A DNA stretch of 64,000 nucleotides, from positions 297,387 through 361,386 of the forward strand of contig JBMNKZ010000008.1 of NCBI GenBank assembly GCA_050952465.1, read 5' to 3'. This DNA is from DUPU01 sp050952465. GTDB lineage: Bacteria; Bacillota; Dehalobacteriia; Dehalobacteriales; Dehalobacteriaceae. Made by a program: the position numbers and the translations under genes. The notes beneath the pieces are model-generated. The model worked only from the letters and a program-made list of their open reading frames with translations. It had not been told where the DNA came from and did no database searches. Positions 53,701 to 61,484 of this stretch are shown piece after piece (positions within the stretch are counted from its first letter, which is position 1; the number at the start of each line of letters is the position of its first letter).

Positions 53701-53823
53701 GTATTTTTGGACAGTTACTTTTCCCGATAGTTTTTTCTTAGTCAGATATTTCTGTTATAAGTTATTCACTGGAATAGCATAGTATTTTACGGCTTTTTAT
53801 TTTTAGCAAAGAATCTAATTTAT

Positions 53824-53840
53824 TTGGCATTAAAATTGCT
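53824..53840 (+). promoter_or_regulatory. Sigma-54 promoter
   Basis: TTGGCATTAAAATTGCT has ten bases between GG and GC and near-consensus -24 and -12 elements. It lies 42 bases before the cation-efflux gene. Confidence 0.85.
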
Positions 53841-53881
53841 TATTGAAAATAGGATAAAGCTTTCAAAAAAGTTAAGGAAAG

Positions 53882-54835
53882 ATGCTTATGCAAAAGGTTG
53901 CAAAAACAGCTTTGTTAGGAGTATTCATTAATGGTTTGGTATTCATCATCAAGTATCTACTTGCCCTTTATTCAGGAAGTATTGCGATTAAGGCGGAAGC
54001 CTTTCATTCCTTGGCCGATGTACTGGCATCTATTACGGTATTTGGGGGTGTAATCTTCGCTAATAGGAAAACACGGATGTTTCCCTATGGTCTTTATAAG
54101 GTGGAAAATCTTGTTTCCATGCTGGTCGGATTGATTATTATTTTTGCAGGTTATGAGATTGTCATGAACGTTTTTACTAAGTCTGAGGTTGCCATAAACA
54201 ATAGTTGGTTAAATATCATAGGTATCTGTGTAGTAATTTTTATTACCTATGCTTTTTCTCGGTATGAAGCAAAAATAGGTAGAGAAGCCGAATCTCCCGG
54301 ACTTACTGCTGACTCTGAACATATTATGGTGGACATGATTGGCAATGTGCTTATTTTAGCTGTGTTAATATCAAACTATGCCGGATTTAATATCGACAAA
54401 ATGGCTGCACTTGTGGTTGCCGTTTTTATCTTTTGGGTGGGTGGTAAGGTTATTTATAATGCAATCCGGGTACTCTTAGATGCTTCCCTGGAAAACGAGA
54501 TTTTAAATCAAGTAAAAGACATAATTTTAAGTAATCCCATGGTTGAGAGAGTGCAAAGTATCACCGGTAGAAGTTCAGGCCAATTTAAATTTATCGAAGC
54601 CAATATTTCCGTAAATATGCAGGAATTAAGCAAGGCTCATAGTTTAGTAGACGAAATAGAAAAGGATGTAAAAAAAAGAATAAAAAATGTTAATCGTATT
54701 CTCATCCATTATGAACCAGCACAAAAAGAATCATATCTTTATGCAAAAGGGGGTGATTTCATGCCGTTTTTAGATGGTTCAGGCCCACCCAGGAAGAGGA
54801 AAAATGGGGGGATCCGGTTTCGGGTTAGGTGGTAA
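53882..54835 (+). CDS. Cation diffusion facilitator transporter
   Basis: A CDF-family cation efflux protein (317 residues as read). Six membrane segments and the metal-site pattern HSLADV near 38-43 and the ADSEHIMVDMIGN stretch (about 142) are visible, and the cytoplasmic domain has RSSGQFKFIEANI. ATG 53882 or 53888 may be used. The last 24 residues (MPFLDGSGPPRKRKNGG and after) belong to the start of the next gene, whose own ribosome site and ATG at 54761 lie inside this frame. A TGA in another frame at 54754 may mark the true end, so a one-base shift near AAAAGGGGG (54745-54753) is likely. The cation is not known. Confidence 0.85.
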   Translation: MLMQKVAKTALLGVFINGLVFIIKYLLALYSGSIAIKAEAFHSLADVLASITVFGGVIFANRKTRMFPYGLYKVENLVSMLVGLIIIFAGYEIVMNVFTKSEVAINNSWLNIIGICVVIFITYAFSRYEAKIGREAESPGLTADSEHIMVDMIGNVLILAVLISNYAGFNIDKMAALVVAVFIFWVGGKVIYNAIRVLLDASLENEILNQVKDIILSNPMVERVQSITGRSSGQFKFIEANISVNMQELSKAHSLVDEIEKDVKKRIKNVNRILIHYEPAQKESYLYAKGGDFMPFLDGSGPPRKRKNGGIRFRVRW

Positions 54836-54938
54836 TTGTGTCTGTCCGAATTGTGGAACTTCTGTACCCCATCAAAGACAAGTTCCTTGCACTTCACTAA
54901 ATTGTCCAACATGTGGCAGCAGAATGGTGAGACAATGA
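54761..54938 (+). pseudogene. Small zinc-ribbon protein, reading frame interrupted
   Basis: From ATG 54761, well placed behind AAAGGGGGTG, the frame reads MPFLDGSGPPRKRKNGG and then runs wrongly to a stop at 54835. Shifting by one base at six G's (54806-54811) gives SGFGLGGNCVCPNCGTSVPH and CPTCGSRMVRQ to TGA 54936-54938: 58 residues with four CxxC-type cysteines, like the small Gly-rich CPNCG proteins found beside NifX and DUF134 genes. One G fewer would restore the gene. ATG 54804 is in the second frame but has no ribosome site. Confidence 0.65.
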
Positions 54939-54971
54939 TTAAAAATATATAGATTTGGAAGGAAACAAAGA

Positions 54972-55796
54972 ATGCAAAAAACAATAAAGCTTACGGTACT
55001 GGTTAATAACAATGTTTATTCATCAGGTTTACAGGCGGAACATGGCTGGTCTCTCCTAGCTGAAACAGCAGATGGGTTAATTTTATTTGATTTGGGTCAA
55101 AGTGACTTATTCAGAAAAAATGCCGCCATATTGGGCTGTGATTTAGAGAAGGTTGATAAAGTGGTACTTAGTCATGGACATTATGATCATACCGGGGGTT
55201 TAGATTCTTTCTTGAGTTTAAACCCCGGTGCAACTATTTATGCCCATCCTGATGTTTTTAAAAAAAGATTTTCCGTGGAAGCAGGAAAAAAAACCAGAGA
55301 AATTGGGATGCCTGATACAGTTAGGAAATATCTGGATAGCTTTTGTTTAAATCCAAAACCCAGTCAGATTTTCCCCGATGTTTTTTTAACCGGAGAAATA
55401 AGGAGAAAATCTGACCCAGGAGAAATAAATAAGGGGCTTTATTCTGATCTTGATGGAAAAGAATTAGATTACGTCCTAGATGACCAGGCAATAATTCTAA
55501 ACACTGGCCTAGGATTCGTTGTGCTTTTGGGCTGTTGTCATTCCGGGTTGGCTAATACTTTAGAGTCGGTGGCGGAAATCACAGGAGAAAGGCAGTTTTA
55601 CATGGTTTTGGGGGGAATGCATCTGAGCAAAGCACCTGAAGATATTCTAAGGGAGACGGTTCAATGCTTAAATAAGTTCCATGTTAAAAAAGTTGGCCAT
55701 GCTCATTGCTCAGGATGGTTAGGAATGCAAGCTTTAAAACAATTTTTTTCCGGAGAGGTTTTTTCATGTGACGTAGGAAAAACAATTAAGATTTGA
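54972..55796 (+). CDS. MBL-fold metallohydrolase
   Basis: A 274-residue metallo-beta-lactamase-fold protein with the metal motif SHGHYDHTGG near 62, later ligands in GCCHSG near 183 and GGMHL near 210. It resembles the MJ0296/7,8-dihydropterin-type subgroup, related to pterin metabolism, but the substrate is unknown. A weak AAGGAAA precedes the start. It is in the sigma-54-controlled metal gene set. Confidence 0.88.
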   Translation: MQKTIKLTVLVNNNVYSSGLQAEHGWSLLAETADGLILFDLGQSDLFRKNAAILGCDLEKVDKVVLSHGHYDHTGGLDSFLSLNPGATIYAHPDVFKKRFSVEAGKKTREIGMPDTVRKYLDSFCLNPKPSQIFPDVFLTGEIRRKSDPGEINKGLYSDLDGKELDYVLDDQAIILNTGLGFVVLLGCCHSGLANTLESVAEITGERQFYMVLGGMHLSKAPEDILRETVQCLNKFHVKKVGHAHCSGWLGMQALKQFFSGEVFSCDVGKTIKI

Positions 55797-55944
55797 GTTG
55801 CAAGTTAATTGTCCGGCGTTACAAGCAGTCTTTGATCTGAATTTAATTATTTTTGTAAAGCATAATTATTGATCAACCAAGTGGCAATAACTTAGGCTAA
55901 TGAAATGCTTAAAATATAATACATATTACGGGGAGGAACTAGTA

Positions 55945-56385
55945 ATGAAAAAAATCGGAATTATTATTTGTGGTCGTTATCAAAATTGTGGCGGGGGGAA
56001 ATGTTTACGAGCATTAAGAGAACATGCGGGTGGCTTTTCCATATATCCAAAGGAAGAAGAATTGGAACTTGTAGGCTATTCTTATTGTGGAGGATGTCCC
56101 GGTGGTAATATTGAATATGTACCTCAAGAAATGATAAAAAATGGGGCGGAAGTAATTCATTTGGCAACGGGAATGATTGTTGGCTACCCTCCATGCCCAA
56201 GAGTAAATCGTTTCAAGGAGTTTATTGAGAACTATTATCATATCCCGGTTGTGATAGGGACACATCCAATACCATTAAAATACTTTAATGCTCATAAAAA
56301 TTTATCGTTTTGGAGCAAAATGAATAAAAATGCAATTAAACATTTATTTGAAGAAGATAAAAATATTATGGAAGCATATGATTAA
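55945..56385 (+). CDS. CGGC-domain protein
   Basis: A 146-residue protein of the CGGC family, with ICGRYQNCGGGKCLRA near 8 and YCGGCPGGN near 48, and further cysteine in YPPCPR near 84. The family is predicted to bind a metal or cluster; its function is unknown. ATG 55945 follows GGGGAGG; the open frame further upstream is non-coding. The stop overlaps the start of the next DUF134 gene. Confidence 0.85.
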   Translation: MKKIGIIICGRYQNCGGGKCLRALREHAGGFSIYPKEEELELVGYSYCGGCPGGNIEYVPQEMIKNGAEVIHLATGMIVGYPPCPRVNRFKEFIENYYHIPVVIGTHPIPLKYFNAHKNLSFWSKMNKNAIKHLFEEDKNIMEAYD

Positions 56386-56729
56386 ATTGCGCCGAGTGTG
56401 TCAGCTACCATTTTTTCAGGAGTCCTATAAATCAAACAAGTGATGATAACCAGATTTATATGCAAGTGGAAGAATATGAGACTATTCGTCTTATGGATCT
56501 AGAAGGGCTAGACCAGGAACAATGTGCGCAAAGGATGAATGTTGCCCGATCAACGGTTCAGAGAATTTATAATCAGGCAAGAAAAAAGATTGCCGACAGT
56601 CTGGTTAACGGAAAGATGTTGAGAATTGAAGGAGGAAATTTTCTTATTTGTGATGGGAATACTGAAACAAACAGATGCCCGAACTGTTACCGGAGAAGAC
56701 GTCAGCATGGGAGAAACCAGAATCGCTAA
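56378..56729 (+). pseudogene. Second DUF134 gene, reading frame interrupted
   Basis: ATG 56378, overlapping the upstream stop, begins MIKLRRVCQLPFF, a DUF134-like N-terminus. After six T's (56411-56416) the frame is lost, but in the +1 frame the protein continues with RSPINQTSDDNQIYMQVEEYE and the helix-turn-helix EQCAQRMNVARSTVQRIYN to TAA 56729. Removing one T gives 116 continuous residues. Reading only from ATG 56460 loses the N-terminal third. The first DUF134 gene is at 50857. Confidence 0.7.
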
Positions 56730-56924
56730 TACAACTTTTACGTCATAAGTCAACAAGCAAATGGGAATCTCATAATTATAGTTAAAAACAATTATTTGCC
56801 TATTAAGCTAAAATCTTCTTTAAACTGAAGCTGAGGTAAAATGGTTTCCTAATCAAAAGAGGTTTCTCTTCACCCTAAACATTTTATTTTTTATTATTAA
56901 GTACTTACTTATTGGAAGCTAAAT

Positions 56925-57197
56925 TTGTATTTAACGACTCTCTTTCTGACTCATAGCTTCACTGAGACTCGTGAATTAGCAGTCAAAATTGATATTTTGA
57001 TCAATGGCGAGTTGAAGCAAAATGGGCTCAAACCAGGATATTTTATTCGGCTGGCTGAGAAGTATAGGAGCTCATTACTGCAGTCAATGCCGATAAACCT
57101 GAGAAAAAAGAAAAATGGATTTTTATCAAGAAATAAAAGGAAAGATGTATCAAATAGTACAGCAACACGAACTCAGACAGAAGGAGATTACCATTAG
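56925..57197 (+). CDS. Unrecognised 90-residue open frame
   Basis: An open frame from TTG 56925 (reads MYLTTLFLTHSFTETREL) without a clear ribosome site. The middle part, AVKIDILINGELKQNG and YFIRLAEKYRSSLLQ, looks protein-like, but the last third overlaps the DUF364 gene in another frame. It may be a decayed remnant or chance. Confidence 0.2.
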   Translation: MYLTTLFLTHSFTETRELAVKIDILINGELKQNGLKPGYFIRLAEKYRSSLLQSMPINLRKKKNGFLSRNKRKDVSNSTATRTQTEGDYH

Positions 57198-57838
57198 AAC
57201 AGCTGCCCTTACTCCGGAAGAAGCTATTGGAATTACCGGGAGGAAGGACTTTCCTCTATTAAAGGGTAAGGAAGTACTGATGAATGCTTATTTTAAAGAT
57301 TCCATTGGACAGGCCTTTACTGATCAGCCCAGTATCTTTAAAGGAAGTATCAAACAACTCATAGATCTAGAACTAAATACCAATGGTAACAGGGCGTTAT
57401 TTGTCGCTTCAGTTAATGCGATTTTAAGAAGGTTTAATTGAGAAAACTATTCATTGCAAAAATGAAGAGCCGGAAACTTGTGCCAGGAAAATAAAAGAAT
57501 CTTTAAAGGATAAATATCAGGGAGGGAACATCGCATTAATTGGTTTGCAACCGGCTATGCTGGATCATTTACGCCATGATTTTCGATTGAGGGTGCTGGA
57601 TTTAAACAAGGATAATATTGGAGAGAAAAAGTGTGGAATTACTATTGAAGATAGGGATATGCCCCTATATGAGGTAATTAGTTGGGCTGATTTAATTTTG
57701 GCCACCGGGAGCATGGTGACAAACGGTACGATATTGAATTTCATTAATTTAAAGAAACCGGTCTTTTTTTACGGTACTACAATTGCGGGTCCGGCTTATT
57801 TAATGGGACTGCACAGGTTGTGTTTTTCTGCTTCTTAA
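57115..57838 (+). pseudogene. DUF4213/DUF364-family gene, reading frame interrupted
   Basis: The first frame (from ATG 57115) holds the DUF4213 N-terminus (LTPEEAIGITGRKDFPLLKG, GQAFTDQP, ALFVASVNAILRRF) and stops at 57441. The +1 frame continues GLIEKTIHCKNEEPETCARK, then IALIGLQPAMLDHL and the DUF364 core VTNGTILNFI, FFYGTTIAGPAY to 57838. The join at GGTTT (57431-57435) fits loss of one copy of a tandem GGTTTGGTTT, which would leave a 242-residue protein. Family members bind metal or cofactor and lie near molybdenum or Fe-S genes; here the gene is probably inactive. Confidence 0.75.
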
Positions 57839-57924
57839 TTCATCGGAGTAAATTTATATGTCGAGAAAAAGAAGGTTGTGACCGAAAGGTTGGGAAAAAA
57901 ATAAAAAAACACTTATACGTGTTT

Positions 57925-57957
57925 AAGAAGTACTCCTTTTAGGGAGTCTTCTTTTTT
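57925..57957 (+). terminator. Intrinsic terminator after the DUF364 gene
   Basis: AAGAAGTACTCC pairs with GGAGTCTTCTT around TTTTAG, with one mismatch, and runs into TTTTTT. Confidence 0.8.
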
Positions 57958-58007
57958 ACTCTACAGTAATTGCAATTGCGGAAAGATTAAAAAAATTAAG
58001 AAGATTC

Positions 58008-58036
58008 AAGACAAATTTGCAATTCTGATGTATAAT
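58008..58036 (+). promoter_or_regulatory. Promoter of the 2-hydroxyacid dehydrogenase genes
   Basis: AAGACA (58008-58013) and TATAAT (58031-58036) with a 17-base spacer, 56 bases before the FAD subunit start. Confidence 0.65.
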
Positions 58037-58091
58037 AATTTAATATTTTAATTATTTTTTAAACCATAGAGAGGATGAGTAGTTTTTTAAA

Positions 58092-59483
58092 ATGATTAGT
58101 AATGCAATTAAAGATAAATTTCGTGAAATTGTAGGAGCTGAAAATGTATTGGATTCAAATTTAGATCTGTTTAGTTACTCCTATGATTCATCTTTTGTCC
58201 CTTTACTGCCTCCGAATAAACCTCATCTAGTTGTACGCCCCCTAACAACGGAGGAAGTTTCTGCTTGCATGAAAGTTGCTTTTGAGCATGACATTAAGGT
58301 AACTCCCCGGGGTGCAGCCAGTGGACGCACAGGAGGAAGTATCCCGTTAAATGGCGGTATTTCTTTGGCCCTTGATCGGATGACCAATATTATTGAACTT
58401 GATGAACGTAACATGATGGTTACTGTGGAACCTGGGGTCCGTACCATTGACCTTTATAATTACTGTGCAGAGAAAGGATTATTTTATCCTCCCGATCCGG
58501 CCAGTTGGAAATATTCCACCATTGGGGGCAATGTGGCGGAAAATGCCGGGGGGATGCGTGCTGTCAAATACGGCGTGACAAGTAATTATGTTATGGGTTT
58601 GGAAGTAGTCCTAGCTGACGGCCGGGTTCTACATACCGGCGGGAAGGCCATAAAAAATGTGACAGGATATGATTTAACCAGCCTTTTTATCGGTTCTGAA
58701 GGAACCCTGGGTATTATTACCAAGATTATTTTACGGGTAATCCCCATGCCCAAGGTGCGAAACACTATGCAATTAATGTTTAAATCCTTGGATGATGCAT
58801 GTGCCGTTATTCACAATTTGCTTCAGTCCAATGTTATCCCTGCTTCTGCTGAATTAATGGATAAAATGAGCCTACAGGCTGTGGCTCAGTATAATAAACT
58901 TGATTTCAGTCCGGAGATTGAAGCTTGTCTGGTAATAGAAATAGATGGCGAAGATGAAGGGGAATTGGAGAAACAATCTCAGCGTATTTTGAAAATAGCT
59001 AAAAAGCTAGGTGCTTTAGAAGTACGCATTGCGGCTACCCTTGAAGAGGCTGAGGCCATATGGGCCATCCGCCGGGGATTAAGTTCGGCAGTAGCGACAC
59101 TGGCCCCGAATCGTCTTGGTGAAGATATTTCCGTTCCCAGAGATGCATTTCCTGAGGTTGTCCGGCAGATTGCGGATATTGCGGAAAGGAATAATCTCCT
59201 GATCGTAGTTTACGGACATGCCGGAGATGGCAATATTCACCCCTCCATTCTTTGCGATTTGTCCAATCCGGAGGAAGCTGAACGGGTGCATCAGGCGGCT
59301 AACGAAATCTTTGCTGCGGCACTTAGCGTAGGCGGAACCTTATCCGGGGAACATGGAATTGGCATTACAAAACGGGATTATATCAGTGATGCTTTAGGGG
59401 AGGTTGGAGTCTCTGCCCTAAAAGCCGTAAAACTAGCATTTGACCCTAAGGGCATGCTCAACCCAGGGAAAATATGGCGATAA
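58092..59483 (+). CDS. FAD-linked 2-hydroxyacid dehydrogenase (GlcD type)
   Basis: A 463-residue flavoprotein of the GlcD/D-lactate dehydrogenase family. The FAD_binding_4 domain has TPRGAASGRTGGSIP near 74 and STIGGNVAENAGGMRAVKYG near 145; the C-terminal FAD-oxidase domain has VYGHAGDGNIHP near 375 and SGEHGIGITK near 425. It oxidises D-lactate or glycolate. The next gene encodes an Fe-S partner of GlcF type, 23 bases downstream, so the two form a dehydrogenase feeding electrons to quinone or an electron-confurcating flavoprotein. Confidence 0.92.
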   Translation: MISNAIKDKFREIVGAENVLDSNLDLFSYSYDSSFVPLLPPNKPHLVVRPLTTEEVSACMKVAFEHDIKVTPRGAASGRTGGSIPLNGGISLALDRMTNIIELDERNMMVTVEPGVRTIDLYNYCAEKGLFYPPDPASWKYSTIGGNVAENAGGMRAVKYGVTSNYVMGLEVVLADGRVLHTGGKAIKNVTGYDLTSLFIGSEGTLGIITKIILRVIPMPKVRNTMQLMFKSLDDACAVIHNLLQSNVIPASAELMDKMSLQAVAQYNKLDFSPEIEACLVIEIDGEDEGELEKQSQRILKIAKKLGALEVRIAATLEEAEAIWAIRRGLSSAVATLAPNRLGEDISVPRDAFPEVVRQIADIAERNNLLIVVYGHAGDGNIHPSILCDLSNPEEAERVHQAANEIFAAALSVGGTLSGEHGIGITKRDYISDALGEVGVSALKAVKLAFDPKGMLNPGKIWR

Positions 59484-59506
59484 TATTTAAGGAGACAGAA
59501 TGAGAT

Positions 59507-60727
59507 ATGCATAAGGGAGAAGAACTTTTAAAGAAGACTAAAGATATTGTCAGTCAGTGTGATCGGTGCGGCACCTGTCTGACAGTTTGCCCCCTTTTTG
59601 GGGTTAAGGATATTGAAGCTTCCAGTGCTCGGGGGAAAAATAATATCGCCAGGGCATTGGTTGAGGGTGGTATTGAAGCAGATTCTCATGTGATGGATGT
59701 GGCTAACTTTTGTTTGCTGTGCCGCACCTGTGTAAGCAATTGCCCCAATAAAGTGCAGACTGACGAGGTTATGATGAATATCCGCCAATATATAACGGAC
59801 AATAGGGGCGGTCCCGGAGTAAAATATCGGGTGGTAGGAATCGCTTTAAAAGATAGAAGTATCCGCAAAATGTCCGCTGCTGCTTTGGGACTGATAAATA
59901 AATTAAGGTTAAATCGCCTTGTTCCCTTTGGCATGGCGCCCCGCCGGTTTACCCGTGAGGAATATTTAGACAAATTTGCTGGCCCTGCCTCATTGAAAGG
60001 TAATGTTCTGACATCTCAAGTATCCCTTGATAAAAATATGAAAATAGCATATTTCAAGGGCTGCGGCATGGAAATGTTTTTCCCGGAGGCGGCTTCTGAT
60101 ACTATAAAAATCTTGAATAGTTTCACTGAAGTAAAATTAGTTCATAACGTGTGTTGTGGATTACCCCATATAGGTCATGGTCTCCGTAGAGATTTTCTTG
60201 AATTGGCCAAAAAAAATATCCGTTTATTTCAAGATGCTGATGTTGTCGTTAGTGATTGTGCCAGCTGCAGCAGTACTCTAAAGCACATTGCCTCCTATTT
60301 TACTGATGATAACGAATGGAAAGATGAAGCGGAAAAATTCAGCAAGAAAATTATGAGTATATCCGAGTTCCTAGTAAAAGCAGGATATCGGCCGGCAAAG
60401 CGTGTGGGTGCAAAGCTGACCTTTCACGAACCCTGCCATTTAGGCCGAGGCCAGGGGGTAAAAAAGGAACCTCGGGAATTATTGAATTTGGCCGGAGAAT
60501 ATACTGAGATGCCTGGGGCAGATGTCTGTTGCGGAGGTGCCGGTTCGTTTCACACTGACTACCCGGAAATCTCGGATGCCATATTGGACAAGAAAAGGTT
60601 GAATATAGAAAAAACCAATGCTCAAATCGTGGTTACCGAGTGTCCCGTCTGCCTTATTCAATTAAGCAAAGCTGCTCGAAGGAGCGGGGGTAAATTTAAA
60701 GCTATGCATATAAGTCAGGTGATTTAA
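59507..60727 (+). CDS. Fe-S subunit of 2-hydroxyacid dehydrogenase (GlcF type)
   Basis: A 406-residue GlcF/LldE-like protein with two [4Fe-4S] motifs, CDRCGTCLTVCP near 16 and CLLCRTCVSNCP near 66, and two CCG domains: KGCGMEMFFPEA with CCGLPHIGHG, and HEPCHLGRGQG with CCGGAGSFH. It passes electrons from the FAD subunit. AAGGAG lies 12 bases before ATG 59507. Confidence 0.92.
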   Translation: MHKGEELLKKTKDIVSQCDRCGTCLTVCPLFGVKDIEASSARGKNNIARALVEGGIEADSHVMDVANFCLLCRTCVSNCPNKVQTDEVMMNIRQYITDNRGGPGVKYRVVGIALKDRSIRKMSAAALGLINKLRLNRLVPFGMAPRRFTREEYLDKFAGPASLKGNVLTSQVSLDKNMKIAYFKGCGMEMFFPEAASDTIKILNSFTEVKLVHNVCCGLPHIGHGLRRDFLELAKKNIRLFQDADVVVSDCASCSSTLKHIASYFTDDNEWKDEAEKFSKKIMSISEFLVKAGYRPAKRVGAKLTFHEPCHLGRGQGVKKEPRELLNLAGEYTEMPGADVCCGGAGSFHTDYPEISDAILDKKRLNIEKTNAQIVVTECPVCLIQLSKAARRSGGKFKAMHISQVI

Positions 60728-60743
60728 TTAGCTTTTTGATAAA

Positions 60744-60791
60744 GAGAAAAGCATGAGTTGGCAGGAATCCTTCAGATCTCATGCTTTTCTC
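60744..60791 (+). terminator. Hairpin terminator of the dehydrogenase operon
   Basis: A perfect 14-bp stem (GAGAAAAGCATGAG, 60744-60757, with 60778-60791) and a 20-base loop. There is no clean T-run apart from CTTTTC, so efficiency is uncertain. Confidence 0.7.
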
Positions 60792-60799
60792 ATAAAAAG

Positions 60800-61183
60800 A
60801 TGATTTTTAACTATGAAATTTTATCTTTCGTTCCAGGCAAACAATGGCTTTTTCTAAAGGCTGATTCTTAGTTTCTGTAACCTTAATTCTAAGACAAAAT
60901 GCTTCTAATTCAGGTGCGCTGCCGTTATTTGGAAACCCTAATAGATCGAAAATTAGGCTCCAAATGTGTCATATTTCACGGCTGAGAGCAATATACTCAG
61001 TTGTTTTTATGTAGAAGCCTGTATTTCCAAGTATGAAAGTTATCCTTTCCATTTATGGTGTTCTTAATAGGTTAGGATTTTCCTCGCCTAAATCTCCTAC
61101 AAGCGGTTTCAAAAGGTCTCTCCAGCTGGTGATACCGATCTTAAACTCATTTTCATAAAACGAATGTTAGTTATCATTCTAAT
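60800..61183. other. Intergenic stretch with a possible gene remnant
   Basis: No intact gene is visible. On the minus strand an open run of about 54 codons ends at TAA near 60805 and reads protein-like (LIFDLLGFPNNGSAPELEAF, LEKAIVCLERKIKF) but lacks a start because TGA precedes it; it may be a decayed fragment. The right part (61060-61183) is featureless DNA beside the IS110 element. Confidence 0.35.
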
Positions 61184-61196
61184 CTATTAACCCCCT

Positions 61197-61484
61197 TGTA
61201 AGATAAATATATGGGTTAGGTTTTTAAACCCTCCCGAACGTTCTTTGAAAACTATACTTTAATGTTCAGATGAATCAGTGACACTTTGAAATCTCTATCC
61301 CTACATTTCATGCTATAATCATTTTTGTCAGAGAGATAGATGTGCGTACCTCCTGGATCCCTCTTTTGAGGTCTTATCCGTAAAATAGCGTGTCACTCCA
61401 CAAGAATGATTCGATGTTTAGCTGGTTGGGTCACCTTATGGTGTTACCCGTTTCAAATGCAAGGTTGTTAGACATTCTTCCTAA
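61197..61484 (+). ncRNA. IS110 left-end non-coding region, bridge RNA candidate
   Basis: IS110-family elements carry a bridge RNA in a non-coding end that pairs with target and donor DNA. This 288-base stretch between the left repeat and the transposase is non-coding on both strands, and it has a promoter-like TATAAT-type region near 61313 (GCTATAAT). Loops of the RNA were not modelled, so this is a position-based candidate. Confidence 0.4.
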
